A stretch of 64,000 nucleotides of DNA from Flaccisagitta enflata (Eukaryota; Chaetognatha; Sagittoidea; Aphragmophora). The notes under the pieces were generated by a model that did not search any database, was not told the origin of the DNA, and saw only the letters and a list, made by a program, of their open reading frames with translations. The stretch is taken from NCBI GenBank assembly GCA_965153355.1, contig OZ231128.1, positions 7,378,001 through 7,442,000 on the forward strand, in the 5' to 3' direction. Positions 8,648 to 18,104 of this stretch are shown in pieces. Each line of letters opens with the position of its first letter. Positions within the stretch are counted from its first letter, which is position 1. Both the position numbers and the translations under genes were made by a program.

Positions 8648-9213
8648 CAAGCCCGGGCGATTTTGCATTTTTTTTAACAATACAATACACTATACAATTT
8701 TTCATAGTATTGGACCAATACAATACAATACCAATACAATACAATATCTTAAAGAATTGTACCCAATTTGTAACAATATTCTAATTTACTTAATAAAAAA
8801 TCTTTATTGAATCCTAAATAAATAGTTGAAGCTGTAACTCATTTTTTATATGCTTGATAAAAAAAAAAATTTTGAACATTTTTCTTAACTTTCATAAATC
8901 AATATTTTTTTCATATATTTTTAGTTGCGGACACGCAACTCTATAAGAGGCTTTGTCCGTCCGTCCGTCCGTCCGTCCGTCCGTTGGTCCGTCCGTCTGT
9001 CCGTAGGTCCGTCCGTTGGTCCGTAACCATCGAGTCGAAAAGTGGGAAAACTCGCATATCCGCCCCTGCCCACCCGTCCGCAACTGATGGCCGTGTATCC
9101 GGCCTTGTTTATCTTTGCTTCTTTAGGTAAGTCTCTTTGTCTGTGTTTGTCCTTGTGAGTGCGTCTCTCTCTCTTTTTCTTTCTCTTTTTTTCTCCATCT
9201 TTATCTCTATCTA

Positions 9214-9287
<74 letters not shown>

Positions 9288-9632
9288 ATTCTCTTTCTCT
9301 CTCCCATTTAGTGTACTGACCCAGGATTGAATCTGAGGGAAAATCGATCTTTCCTCCTCCCCATCCTCTTCATCTTCCAGACCTCTTCCTCTTCTTCTTC
9401 AATTCTTAAAAAATTGACCTCTCCTCAACCTCCTCATCCAACTTACTTTATCCTCTTCTTCCCTACTTTTATTTTTCTTCTGTTTGTTTGACCTTCATAA
9501 GAATTCCACTATTATATATGGTATTGTATTATATTGGGAATATAACATTACCTGTAGTAAGTATTGGGTAAACCCAATACTTACAAGTATTGTAAATACT
9601 ATACGATACCCAATACGAATGGCCCGGCCTTG
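8648..9632. mobile_element. hAT-like non-autonomous element, copy with nested insertion
   Basis: Termini CAAGCCCGGGC and GGCCCGGCCTTG are inverted and match those of 39786-40593, as do the inner ATACAATACCAATACAAT tracts. Flanking octamers ttaacaag and gtaacaag match in 7 of 8 bases, as expected of hAT target duplications. A hairpin element (8918-9109), a CT array (9219-9290) and CT-rich filler lie inside. No transposase frame is present. The right-hand octamer overlaps the first bases of the hairpin element at 9635. Confidence 0.65.
8918..9109 (+). mobile_element. hairpin element, GTTGCG subtype, full copy
   Basis: It begins TTTTTAGTTGCGGACACGCAACT then CTATAAGAGGCTTTGTCC. A GTCC-type repeat follows, then GTCGAAAAGTGGGAAAACTC and GCCCCTGCCCACCCGTCCGC, AACTGATGGCCGTGTATCC and GGCCTTGTTT. 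GTCCGCAACT reverse-complements the start. It is 192 bp and sits inside the hAT-like element. Confidence 0.8.
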
Positions 9633-9634
9633 GT

Positions 9635-9765
9635 AACAAGGCCAAGTAGGCCAATAAGGTGCAACGTGTGGATCGTCGAACGAATGCGTTACAAACCGAC
9701 CGACAGACCAACAGACCGACCGACGGACACAGCCAGTTATAGAGGTGCTTTGTCTCACCTAAAAA
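9635..9765 (-). mobile_element. hairpin element, AGGTG subtype
   Basis: It starts AACAAGGCCAAGTAGGCC then AATAAGGTGCAACG and ends CAGTTATAGAGGTGCTTTGTCTCACCTAAAAA. The stem is AGGTG/CACCT, unlike any other copy, and AGGTG recurs at the distal end. Confidence 0.65.
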
Positions 9766-9978
9766 TTGGCCGTATTCCTCTTCCGAGTATCTTATTGAGA
9801 AGAAGGGTTACCTTTTTTTAAAATTAGATTCAACCTTTGCTGAATTGACTATCCCAGTCAATGCCAGAGGTCCACCCAGAAGTGAGCGCTAGCCTTTTCC
9901 CTTAACCTAATACCATAAATAGAAATATTCATTATCATTGATTTCAATAAGTTAAAACAAAAGACTTATTTTCTGCAT

Positions 9979-10191
9979 AACAAGGCCAACACCTATAAGT
10001 CGCGTGCGAGACTTACAGAATGACTTAGCATGACTTAGAATGACTTAGAATGACTTAGTATACTCTAAAATGACTTAAAATGACTTAAGGGAATAAAATT
10101 GATAAAAAAAGTAAAAGTGTGACCGACAGACCGACCAACCGATGGACGGACGGACAAAGCGGGTGTAGAGTCGCGTGCACGCGACTAAAAA
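9979..10191 (-). mobile_element. hairpin element, GTCGCG subtype
   Basis: It starts AACAAGGCCAACACC then TATAAGTCGCGTGCG. The interior is an ATGACTTAG tandem, and it ends GTGTAGAGTCGCGTGCACGCGACTAAAAA. The 18-bp end is a perfect palindrome. Confidence 0.8.
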
Positions 10192-10560
10192 TTACTTATC
10201 CATAGGTTTTGATTATCTTAACCAGTAAAATTAGGTCGTACCTAAAAATGGATTAGTGAGTATATGAGTGGAAGCATATACCATATGGACCAAACAGACG
10301 TATACTAGCTCAGGCTAGCAGATTGGTTTACCGTGTTTGAGCGAGGGAATTTAGCCAACCGCAACAAATTCTTTATACAAATTAATGGAATAAACGACTA
10401 ACAAACGGTAGAAAAACAAAACTTTGTTGTTTTTTGTTGTGTATAAAGTAAATGCTTTATGGACCAGGTAGATTGATTTTTTCCCGTACAGGCGGCTTAG
10501 TTGGTTGGACTTTCTATAGACTGAAACTTACTTAGTCATTTTACGAGCTCTGCTAATCAT
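10192..10560. other. unannotated stretch
   Basis: No repeat was recognised. A 39-nt minus frame between tttgtataaag and GTAAAC at about 10337-10375 is too short and too weakly bounded to call. Confidence 0.3.
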
Positions 10561-10783
10561 AACAAGTGACGCGGGGTCGCGGACGGGTGGGCAGGGGCAT
10601 CAAACCCCTAGCCTAACCCCCACTCTTTCTTCTAACCCCCCCCCACACACACATGATAACGACTACAGCATCATGAATGCGCGTTTTTTGCATTCAACAT
10701 GAGAGTGACAGACCAATCGATGGACCAATGGAAGGACGATCGGATGGACAAAATCTCTTATAGTCACTTGTCCACGACTTAAG
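10561..10783 (-). mobile_element. hairpin element, GTGACGCGGGG 5' subtype
   Basis: It starts AACAAGTGACGCGGGG then TCGCGGACGGGTGGGCAGGGGC. It ends CTCTTATAGTCACTTGTCC and ACGACTTAAG. Confidence 0.6.
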
Positions 10784-11100
10784 AAAGTAATAGTGATAAT
10801 CTTAATTAATAGGCAATCTGGGTCAAAACTTGATGTGCTCGGCACGAGCTCAATGTTATTCTGGTAACAAGATGATGCTGACGACACAATAAGATTTAGA
10901 TGAAAGGAATATGGTAGACAATTTTAGCATTCAGGTTTGTTTTCATTGGGGGCCGACAAACTAATTGCTTTTTCGTCGATATGCTATACAGGAATAAGTA
11001 TCTTTTGAAGTTTTTTTCCAAAAATTAAAAGTTCAGTCTATTTGTTAAAAACTGATTTTATCAAGACTTTTTGTAAGTTACTTTTTGTTGCACTTTTCAT
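10784..11100. other. unannotated stretch
   Basis: A minus-strand frame opens at an acceptor-like gtgtcgtcag (10878-10880) but finds no donor before the hairpin element. Nothing else was recognised. Confidence 0.3.
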
Positions 11101-11500
11101 AAGATCAGATAAGCTGCATCAGAACTGATGAATTACAATCATGAAATGAGATCAGATGATATCAGATAAGATCAGATAGAATGCATTGGATCAGATGAGA
11201 TGAAATCATGAAATTTTATAAGATACTATCAGAAAAGATCAGATTGGACGCATAAAGTCAGATGAGATGAAATCATGATGCAAGATCAGATGATATCAGA
11301 TAAGACAAGATTGGATGAATCAAATCAGATGAGATGAAATCAAGAAATGAAATCAGATGTGGTCAGAACAGATCAGATCGGATCAGATCAGACAAAACTT
11401 AGATATAAGATCAGATGTGGTCAGACGGGAAACTTCAGTTCAGATGACAGAGATAAGATGAAAACAGATCAGATCCGATCAAATCAGATGATAAGCCAAC
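11101..11500. repeat. minisatellite, unit about 71 bp, second array
   Basis: It has the same GATCAGATGATATCAGATAA family as 7608-7976. It grades into shorter GATCAGATCAGA units, and CATGACATGATATG units extend to about 11615. Confidence 0.75.
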
Positions 11501-11621
11501 AAAAACCTGGGATGACATATACTCTCATAACGTGACATGAAACGGCATTTATTCACATGACATGATATGACATTTACTCACATGACATGACTTTTACTTA
11601 CATGATATGACATTTACTCAC

Positions 11622-11657
11622 TTGGCACCTCAAAGTCGAATATCCTCAAGTCAGAAT
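11622..11657 (-). CDS. host gene A, exon 3 (micro-exon)
   Basis: The exon is 36 nt, with a strong acceptor (aattctgtttctgtgcag) and a strong donor (CCAA then GTGAGT). It encodes SDLRIFDFEVP between split codons. It is open only in the phase supplied by exon 2, and leaves one base for exon 4. Confidence 0.5.
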
Positions 11658-11700
11658 CTGCACAGAAACAGAATTTAGTTTTTAAGAAAAATCAAACACA

Positions 11701-11728
11701 AACATGCACACACACACACACGCACACA

Positions 11729-11772
<44 letters not shown>
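11701..11772. repeat. (AC)n microsatellite
   Basis: A nearly pure AC run lies in the intron between exons 2 and 3, starting close after the exon 2 donor. Confidence 0.9.
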
Positions 11773-11774
<2 letters not shown>

Positions 11775-11796
11775 CACACTTACTCATAAGTCTTAC

Positions 11797-11981
11797 GTTG
11801 TTGGATGGTGTTCCTGAATCTTAATTCCTGGTCGTCTTTCTTGGTCGTTCTGCGGCTGCTTAGAGCAGAAGAGATTTTCTCCTTTTCATACTTTTTTCCG
11901 TTAGTCCGTTTTTCGTCTTTTTGTTCGTTAGGGGTTCTTTTGAGCGAATTTCTCGACTGATCAGCAGCCACCTGCCGGGGA
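11797..11981 (-). CDS. host gene A, exon 2 (Lys/Arg/Glu-rich)
   Basis: The exon is 185 nt, between acceptor actatttcactcaacag and donor CAAC then GTAAGA. It encodes PRQVAADQSRNSLKRTP, NEQKDEKRTNGKKYEKEK and continues to RFRNTIQQ. It is strongly charged, with no start codon of its own and varied codons. A second GT site, GTAAGT at 11778-11783, would instead give two bases left and a stop in exon 3, so GTAAGA is preferred. The charge pattern suggests a disordered intracellular region. Confidence 0.55.
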
Positions 11982-11994
11982 CTGTTGAGTGAAA

Positions 11995-12470
11995 TAGTAG
12001 TGGTGGTGGTAGCGGTGGTAGTTGTTTTCGTGGTGGCGGTGGTAGTTGTTGATGAGGTGGTGGTGGTAACGGTAGTGGTGGGTGCGATGGTAATGGTGGT
12101 GTTTATGGTGGACGTGTTGGTGTTGGTGCTGATAGTGGTGGATGTGATGGTGGTGGTATTGAAGGATATGGTGGTGGATGTGGTGGATGGTGGTGGTGGT
12201 AATGGTAATGGTGGATGTATTGGTGATGGTGGTGGTTGTGGTGGACGTGGGGGTGTTGGTGCTGGTAGTGGTGAATGTGATGGTGGTGGTGAATGTGATG
12301 GTGGTGGTGTTGAAGTATGTGGTGGTGGATGCGGTGGATGGTGGTGGTGGTGGTGGTGGTGGTGGTGGTGGTGGTGGTGGTGGTGGTGGTGGTGGTGGTG
12401 GTGGTGGTGGTAATGGTGGATGTAATGGTGATGGTTGTGGTGGACGTGGTAGTGATGGTGCAGGTATCAT
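11995..12470. repeat. (GGT)n / (GTGGTG)n trinucleotide repeat
   Basis: The run is degenerate GGT from 12000, pure from 12343 to 12411. All six frames stay open because of the repeat (poly-Gly, Val, Trp, His, Thr, Pro); none is called as a gene. Confidence 0.9.
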
Positions 12471-12719
12471 TGGGGAAAAGCTCCTTCACTCGTTGCCTAG
12501 ATAACCCCCTTATTCAGTAGCTATTAGGATCATCATTTTTTTAATGTGTTGTTTTTTCCTAAACGAAAAAGAGAAAAATTTAAACCGTCGTCCTAGTGGA
12601 AGAGAACAATATATTGATCTGGAATCTTTAATGTGAGCTCAACGAGGCAAGTATTTCTATTTTTAAGATGCCGGGACTGAAAATGAAAAAAAGAAATTGT
12701 TCAAAATTATAAATTTTTG

Positions 12720-13212
12720 CTGATGTGTTGAATGTGATGGTGGTGGTAGTGAAAGATGTGGAGGGTGATGGTGGATGGTGGATGGTGGATGGTTGTGGTG
12801 GTGGTGATGGCGATGATGAGATCAATGATTGTGATGGCGATTGGAAGATTTGTTTTGGCGTTCATTTTTATTGATTGACTGTGATTGATTGACTGTGATT
12901 GATTGAAGTGATTTTTTGCAACCTATTTTTGACCAAGTCGTTGAGCAACGGCAACAACAACGACATCAACAACGACTGAAGCCAGAATACAGTAACAATA
13001 TTAAGAACAACAACAATAATAACGACAGCGGCAACAAAAGCAACATTACGAACAACAACAATAACAACAGCAACGACGACAACAGCAACAACTACAACGG
13101 CAACAACAACAATATTAAAGACAACAACAATGACAAAAACGATATCAACATCATCAAAAAAAGAAATCATCAAACATCATCATCATCATCCATCATCAAA
13201 CTTCATTCGTCG

Positions 13213-13282
<70 letters not shown>

Positions 13283-13310
13283 TATCATCACCATCGATAC
13301 AAATCACCGA
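12720..13310. repeat. degenerate GGT, AAC and ATC trinucleotide repeats
   Basis: GTGGTGATG (12720-12840), AACAACAAT (12950-13140) and CATCAT (13160-13300) blocks lie in the intron after exon 1. Confidence 0.85.
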
Positions 13311-14164
13311 TTTCGCTGATCATCGATATGATCCTCTGAGACTCTTCTCCACAATCCAGCATCAGATGAAAAGGAGGAAGAGGAGGAGGAAGAGAAATTG
13401 GAGCAGACTTCCTCCTGACGCGAAGCTGCAACGGCGGCTGATGTCGTTGATGCTGCTGCTGTTGCTGCTGCTTCTGATGCTGTGAATGCTGTTGCTGTTG
13501 CCGCCTTGGATGCTGTGGTTTTTTTCGCCGTCGCGAACGCAACTTTGGGACTCTTTCCCGTCGTTGGAAGTGGAATTGGAAGCGTAGCTGCCGGGGTTGT
13601 TGCTGTTGTTGCTGCTGTTGTTGCTGCTGTTGTTGCCGGGGCTTTTGCTGTTGTTGCTGCTGACGTTGCCGTGGCTTTTGCTCCCGCTGTTCGTAGTTTC
13701 ATCGGTCCACCTCCCTTTACCATCGATCTTTCAGCTCCCGGACCCTTCGCTACACTTCCCGCTACATTCCCTGCTACTGCGACGGCTACACTTCCTGATA
13801 ATCCGACTTCTACATTCCCTGCTACTGCATCGGCTCCTCTTCCTCCTAAACCGTCAGCTCTCTTTTCAGCTAGTCGGCCTGCTGAACTTTCTGCTCCTCT
13901 TTCTACTCCTCTTCCTGCTCCTCTTCCTGCTTCCGCTGCTCGTGCTTCTCTTTCTCGCGCCGATACGTCGGTCGAAGGGAGAGAAACGAATGAAGATGCG
14001 GCTGCATTATCACCGAGGCTGTTCGAGTGTCCCGCCAACTTGGAGCTCGAGTCTTCCGCCGACGATGTCTTTGTCGCCGACGAGGAAGAGGAGGAAGAGG
14101 AAGATGCCGAAGATTCTTCCGACTTTTTATCGGCATCTTCCGGTAACTTTTTACGTTCGGACAT
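13308..14164 (-). CDS. host gene A, exon 1 (Ser/Ala-rich N-terminal part)
   Basis: A 285-codon frame from ATG at 14164 begins MSERKKLPEDADKKSEESS. It has a Ser run, an acidic Ser/Asp part, an Arg/Glu/Gly-rich part and a long Ala/Thr/Lys part (KATATSAATTAKAPATT), and ends SEDHIDDQRN. GC content is well above the flanks and codons vary inside the biased regions. The donor (CG then GTGATT at 13307) is weak but leaves two bases, which exon 2 completes to Arg. The opposite strand is also open for 274 codons, which is expected for such composition. Sense in-frame codons continue upstream of the ATG to a TGA, so the true start could be earlier, possibly from the exon candidate at 15258. Confidence 0.45.
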
Positions 14165-14367
14165 GAAGTTGTTATACTTCGAAAACTCGAGAATAGAAGT
14201 AATTCCTGTGATTTTTGTCCGACTTTTTTTTCGGCCCGATCAAACTCAGTTTGTGATTTTGCGTTACATCCGAGTTGAAGTGGAACTTTCTACTCCTCTT
14301 AATTGAAAGGGCGGAATCTCAACGTCCAAGCGGCGGCGGTCCAACCACATGATGACAGTTGCGCACA

Positions 14368-15257
14368 TTTTTAGATGCGTCCTCGCATCTCTATAAGAGG
14401 CTCCGTCCCTACGTAGGAATGTAGGAATGTCTGTAACGCGAAATTTTCTGAAGGCAAATTTTCGGGTTTTCTCTTCATTTCTCTTTATGTCTCTTCATGT
14501 CTCTTATATTTCTTATGTCTCTTTCATCTCTTTCGTCTCTTTTGTCTCTTTAGTCTCTTCTGTCTCCTATATGTCTCTTATATCTAGTTTATATCTCTTA
14601 TATCTCTTATGTCTCTTATTTCTCTTATGTATCTTAGGTCTCTTATGTCTCTTATGTCTCTTATATCTCTTTGTCTCTTTTGTCTCCTAAATGTCTCCTA
14701 TATGTCTCTTATATCTCCTATGTCTCCTATATGTCTCTTAATTCTCTTGTGTCTCTTATATCTCTTATATCTCATATCTCTTATATCTCTTTTGTCTCTA
14801 ATGTCTCTTATATCTCTTATATCTCTTAAGTCTCCTATGACTCTTATGTCACTTATGTCTCTTATGTCTCTTCATGTCTCTATATGTCTTTTATGTATCC
14901 TCAAGTTTCCTCATGTCTCTTCATGTCTCTCCATGTCTCTCCAAGTCCCTTCATGTCTCTTCGTGAGGATGAGGCGGGGGAGGCGTGGGGGTGTAGGGAG
15001 GCGTAGGGGGGAGTGGTGGGGAGGCGTGGGGGGAGGCGTGGGGGGGAGGGGTGGAGAGGCGTGGGGGGAGGGGTGGGGAGGCGTGGGGGGAGGGGTGGGG
15101 AGGCGTGGGGAGGCGTGGGGAAGCCTGGGGGTAGGGGTGGAGAGGCGTTTACATTTTCATATTATTATATCTAAATATCTTTATATCTTAATAATTTGTA
15201 TGATAATATCTTACATCTAAAGAGGACGCATCTATTGGACATCTCTTGGCCTTGTTT
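14368..15257 (+). mobile_element. hairpin element, ATGCG subtype, copy 2
   Basis: It starts TTTTTAGATGCGTCCTCGCATCT then CTATAAGAGGC. It has a (TCTCTTATG)n interior and a GGGGAGGCGTGGGG block, and ends with GAGGACGCATCT, then TCTTGGCCTTGTTT. The terminal palindrome is complete here, where copy 1 has one mismatch. Confidence 0.8.
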
Positions 15258-15373
15258 ATATTTCAAAACCCCGTCCAAATGTTTGAGAGAAAGCCGAATG
15301 GTGCCTTTTGTTTTGAGGGAATATGTTGTTGCGCCGATTCGTCCTCTTTTGGCCAAGCCACTGAAAATGTCTT
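15258..15373 (-). CDS. coding exon candidate cut by a hairpin element
   Basis: A strong acceptor (cttatctttttgtttttcaaacag) opens a minus frame: DIFSGLAKRGRIGATTYS, LKTKGTIRLSLKHLDGVL. The frame runs directly into the hairpin element at 14368-15257 without a donor. It may be an upstream exon of gene A whose 3' edge was displaced by the element, or a separate decayed gene. A Cys-rich plus-strand frame is also open here. Confidence 0.35.
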
Positions 15374-15413
15374 CTGTTTGAAAAACAAAAAGATAAGGAA
15401 GATGTGAGGGTAG

Positions 15414-16245
15414 AACAAGTGACGCGGGGCCACAATATCGTTGCGGGCGGGTTGGTAATGGTATCCAACCCCCATCCACACCTAATTCCCCACCCCACAT
15501 CTCTCCCACACAAAAACATACACAAACAGGTCGCCCAAGGGCAATATATGGTCAGCGATACCCTTAGCCCTGCTTTGAGTGATTGTGAGTTGGAGTGAGG
15601 GGAAGCAGGGCAGCGGCCCCGAAGGGGACGAAGTCCTGTAGAACACAGGGGGACTTTTGTTGGTCCTGCCTTACCTGGATGAGATGCTACATAGGGGGTT
15701 GACTGAAGGCCTTCAAGAGCATAAATTGAGGTCTAAGAAGGCGGATGTAAGGCCTGAGAATGCTAATTGGAAGCTTGAGAGGACCAATATGAGGCCTAAT
15801 TTGAGGCATGAGAGGACAGGTTTGAGGCATGGGAATTTCGATTTGAGGCCTGCGAGGCCTAGTTTGAGGTCTGAAAGGCAAGGTTTGAGGCCTGCTAGGT
15901 CGGATTTGAGGCCAGAGAGGCTGGATTTGAGGCCTGAGAGGCTGGATTTGAGGCCTGAGAGGCTGGATTATTGGCCTGAGAGGCTGAATTTGAGGCCTGA
16001 GAGGCTAGATTTTAGGCCTGAGGGGCCTGATAAGGGGGGGGGACGCACGAACGAATGGACGAACGAACGAACCAAAGTCCCCCTGTGTTCTACAGGACTT
16101 CGTCCCCTTCGGGGCCACTGCCCAAAAGTGTTTTAAAACACTTGTTTCGCTACTTTTCAATTTGTTCACCACGGACGGACTGACGGACTGACGGACCAAC
16201 GGACGGACAAAGCCTCTTACAGAGTTGCGTGTCCGCAACTAAAAA
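15414..16245 (-). mobile_element. hairpin element containing a family B element
   Basis: It starts AACAAGTGACGCGGGGCC then ATCGTTGCGGGCGGG, and ends CTTACAGAGTTGCGTGTCC and GCAACTAAAAA. GTTGCGG and CCGCAAC form the distal inverted pair. A family B element (15608-16123) fills the middle. GATGTGAGGGTAGAA just before it and GATGTGAGAGTAGAA just after it are near-identical flanks. Confidence 0.65.
15608..16123. mobile_element. family B inverted-repeat element
   Basis: Arms of about 50 bp start GGGCAGCGGCCCCGAAGGGG and end in the reverse complement; about 51 of 54 positions agree. The arm tip itself folds (CCCC-GAA-GGGG). The interior is a 21-bp repeat, TTGAGGCCTGAGAGGCTGG. The 159-codon open frame through it (LRPERLD heptads) is a product of the 21-bp period. 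Confidence 0.75.
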
Positions 16246-16381
16246 GAACGATGTGAGAGTAGAAAACGAAGATGTACGGGTATTGTTTCCTAACGATGTT
16301 GCCCTTGCCCCTTGGCTTGGGTTAGTTGATGAATTTCTTGAAGAAGACGCGCGAACAGAAATGTCGCAAATACATGTATGA
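16246..16381 (+). CDS. coding-like terminal exon candidate
   Basis: A plus frame reads VRVLFPNDVALAPWLGLVD, EFLEEDARTEMSQIHV and stops at 16379-16381, with AATAAA 40 bp later (16421-16426). It looks protein-like and is not repetitive. It starts at the edge of the hairpin element, whose CTTACAG could act as acceptor in the same frame. No upstream plus-strand exon was found, so this may be a remnant. Confidence 0.35.
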
Positions 16382-16437
16382 CGATATGTAATTCATTTTA
16401 TTCATGTATTATTTAGGTACAATAAATCTCGAAATGA

Positions 16438-16750
16438 CAGGGGTGTATAAAGTTGACTATTTCTCCCCCCCCCCCATGGGGGGATGGGGGAATAAATCAA
16501 AGGGTTTAGAGATGGTGAGAAAATCAATGCAATGGGTGTAAAAGAAGAAAAAACAAATTTTTTAAAGATTTTACACTTTTGACGGTTCCAAAGAAGAGTA
16601 TTTGACTACTACAAAGTGTGTGACCATATTTATTCTGCATTTATACTCTATGGGGTAGAAAATCAAACAATTTTTCAACCTGACGGGGAAAAAAATCAAT
16701 GACCAGGGAGGGGAAAGAAATCAAAGGCCGCTCAACTTTATACACCCCTG
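16438..16750. mobile_element. hAT-like MITE, copy 1
   Basis: Ends CAGGGGTGTATAAAGTTGA and TCAACTTTATACACCCCTG are inverted. The interior AATAAATCAAAGGGTTT is shared with 35735-36063. Flanking octamers cgaaatga and caaagtga match at 6 of 8 bases. Confidence 0.75.
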
Positions 16751-16759
16751 CAAAGTGAA

Positions 16760-17275
16760 GTGACAATAAGATCCACATCACAGACACGGTACAGCCATGT
16801 AAATGCTTACTAAGTCAATACAACTTGTTTTTAGTGGGAAGGTTCAAGGTTGGCCTGATCACACTTCCTTTCACTCACTTTGGTTTGTGGCAGGAAAACG
16901 CCGCCGAATATAGGCTATTTGTACTTCATTTTTGCCTTTGCAATGCTGCCGACCTCTTTTTTTCGATTGCATGTCTTTCTCTTCCTTTTCCAGAAACTAG
17001 GTAACAGAGCTGCAGGTAATAGGTAGCAATTATCAACTGCAGGTAACGGGTGACAATCATCATAGTATAAGATTTTTTGTCAAACCGTTTTGTTTTGGAC
17101 TGAATTAGGAAGAATGCCTTTTCAGATTATTATTATATACTAAAAGGTTGTATGGAAAACTTGCGGGATGGCAGGAGCAGTAATGTGGGTGGACAGGGGT
17201 AGTAAGTGGGTGGGTTGGGGCTGCAATGTGGCTGGGTTGGGGCCTTGATGCCATAAAATCGTTGTTTCAAACGAT
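16760..17275. other. unannotated stretch
   Basis: No supported gene or repeat was seen apart from short GGGTGGGTTGGGG tracts near 17200. Confidence 0.3.
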
Positions 17276-17280
17276 TTCGC

Positions 17281-17360
17281 ATCATCCGAATTGTGGCGTT
17301 ACGGAGATTCGGAGCGACGGACGGACACAGCCTTAAGAAATCGCTTAGCAAGCGACTTAA
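17281..17360 (-). mobile_element. hairpin element 3' end, diverged
   Basis: GACGGACGGACACAGCC is followed by AAATCGCTTAGCAAGCGACTTAA. The stem CGCTT/AAGCG differs from other copies but still pairs. Confidence 0.5.
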
Positions 17361-17579
17361 CGATTAAATGAACCAATACTGATACTGTGATACACCAACG
17401 CACCGACGGACCGACGGACTAATAGACAGCTGGTTATACGTTTGGAGTCACGAACATGCGACTGAAAAGGGCTTTTTTGTTGGGGATTTGCGCATCGCCG
17501 TCGAAAAGATTTACCAACTTGCATTTCTAAGCATTTTCAAGCGTTCAATGTCAGGAAACTTGAGACTAAAATTAGGGAC

Positions 17580-18045
17580 TTATGAGTGAGTGAGTCAATG
17601 AGTGAGTGAGGTTAGCAGGTTACCAAAGCCAAAGCCAAGTGAGCATGCCAATGAGTGAGTGAGGTTAGCAGGTAACCAAAGCCAAAGCCAAGTGAGCGCG
17701 TCAATGAGTGAGTGGGGTGAGCAGGTAACCAAAGCCAAAGCCAAGTGAGCATGTCGAAGAGTGGGGTGAGCAGGTAAACACAGCCAAAGCCAAGTGAGCA
17801 TGTCAATGAGTGAGTGAGTGAGGTTAGCAGGTAACCAAATCCAAAGCCAAGGAAGTGTGTTGATGAGTGAGCGGGGTTAGCAGGTAACCAAAGCCAAAGC
17901 CAAGTGAGCGCGTCAATGAGTGAGTGGGGTGAGCAGGTAACCAAAGCCAAAGCCAAATAAGCGCGTCAATGAGTGAGTGAGGTTAGCAGGTAACCAAAGC
18001 CAAAGCCAAGTAAGGGCATCGATGAGTGAGTGGGGTGAGCAGGTC
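17580..18045. repeat. minisatellite, unit about 53 bp, left array
   Basis: Units read AGGTTAGCAGGTAACC, AAAGCCAAAGCCAAGTGAGC, then a TGAGTGAG tract. It is the same family as 19021-19610. Confidence 0.8.
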
Positions 18046-18104
18046 TGGCGTTCATATTTTGTAAATCTTCCAAGGCACACAATTTTCTCTCATTAGTGGC
18101 GTAC

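Noticed and set aside
10663-10887. Exon of gene A at the acceptor gtgtcgtcag (SSCYQNNIELVPSTSS)
   Set aside because: It has no donor before a hairpin element, and exons 3 and 4 already join in phase without it.
12590-12680. Exon after the strong acceptor tttttttcattttcag (RHLKNRNTCLVELTLK)
   Set aside because: The frame ends in TAG after 27 codons with no donor, and it does not fit between exons 1 and 2.
13482-14306. 274-codon plus-strand frame opposite exon 1 of gene A
   Set aside because: It is Ala/Pro-rich antisense of the Ser/Ala-rich minus frame. The minus frame has phase-compatible downstream exons; no plus exons were found.
15657-16136. LRPERLD heptad protein
   Set aside because: It is a product of the 21-bp core repeat of the family B element.
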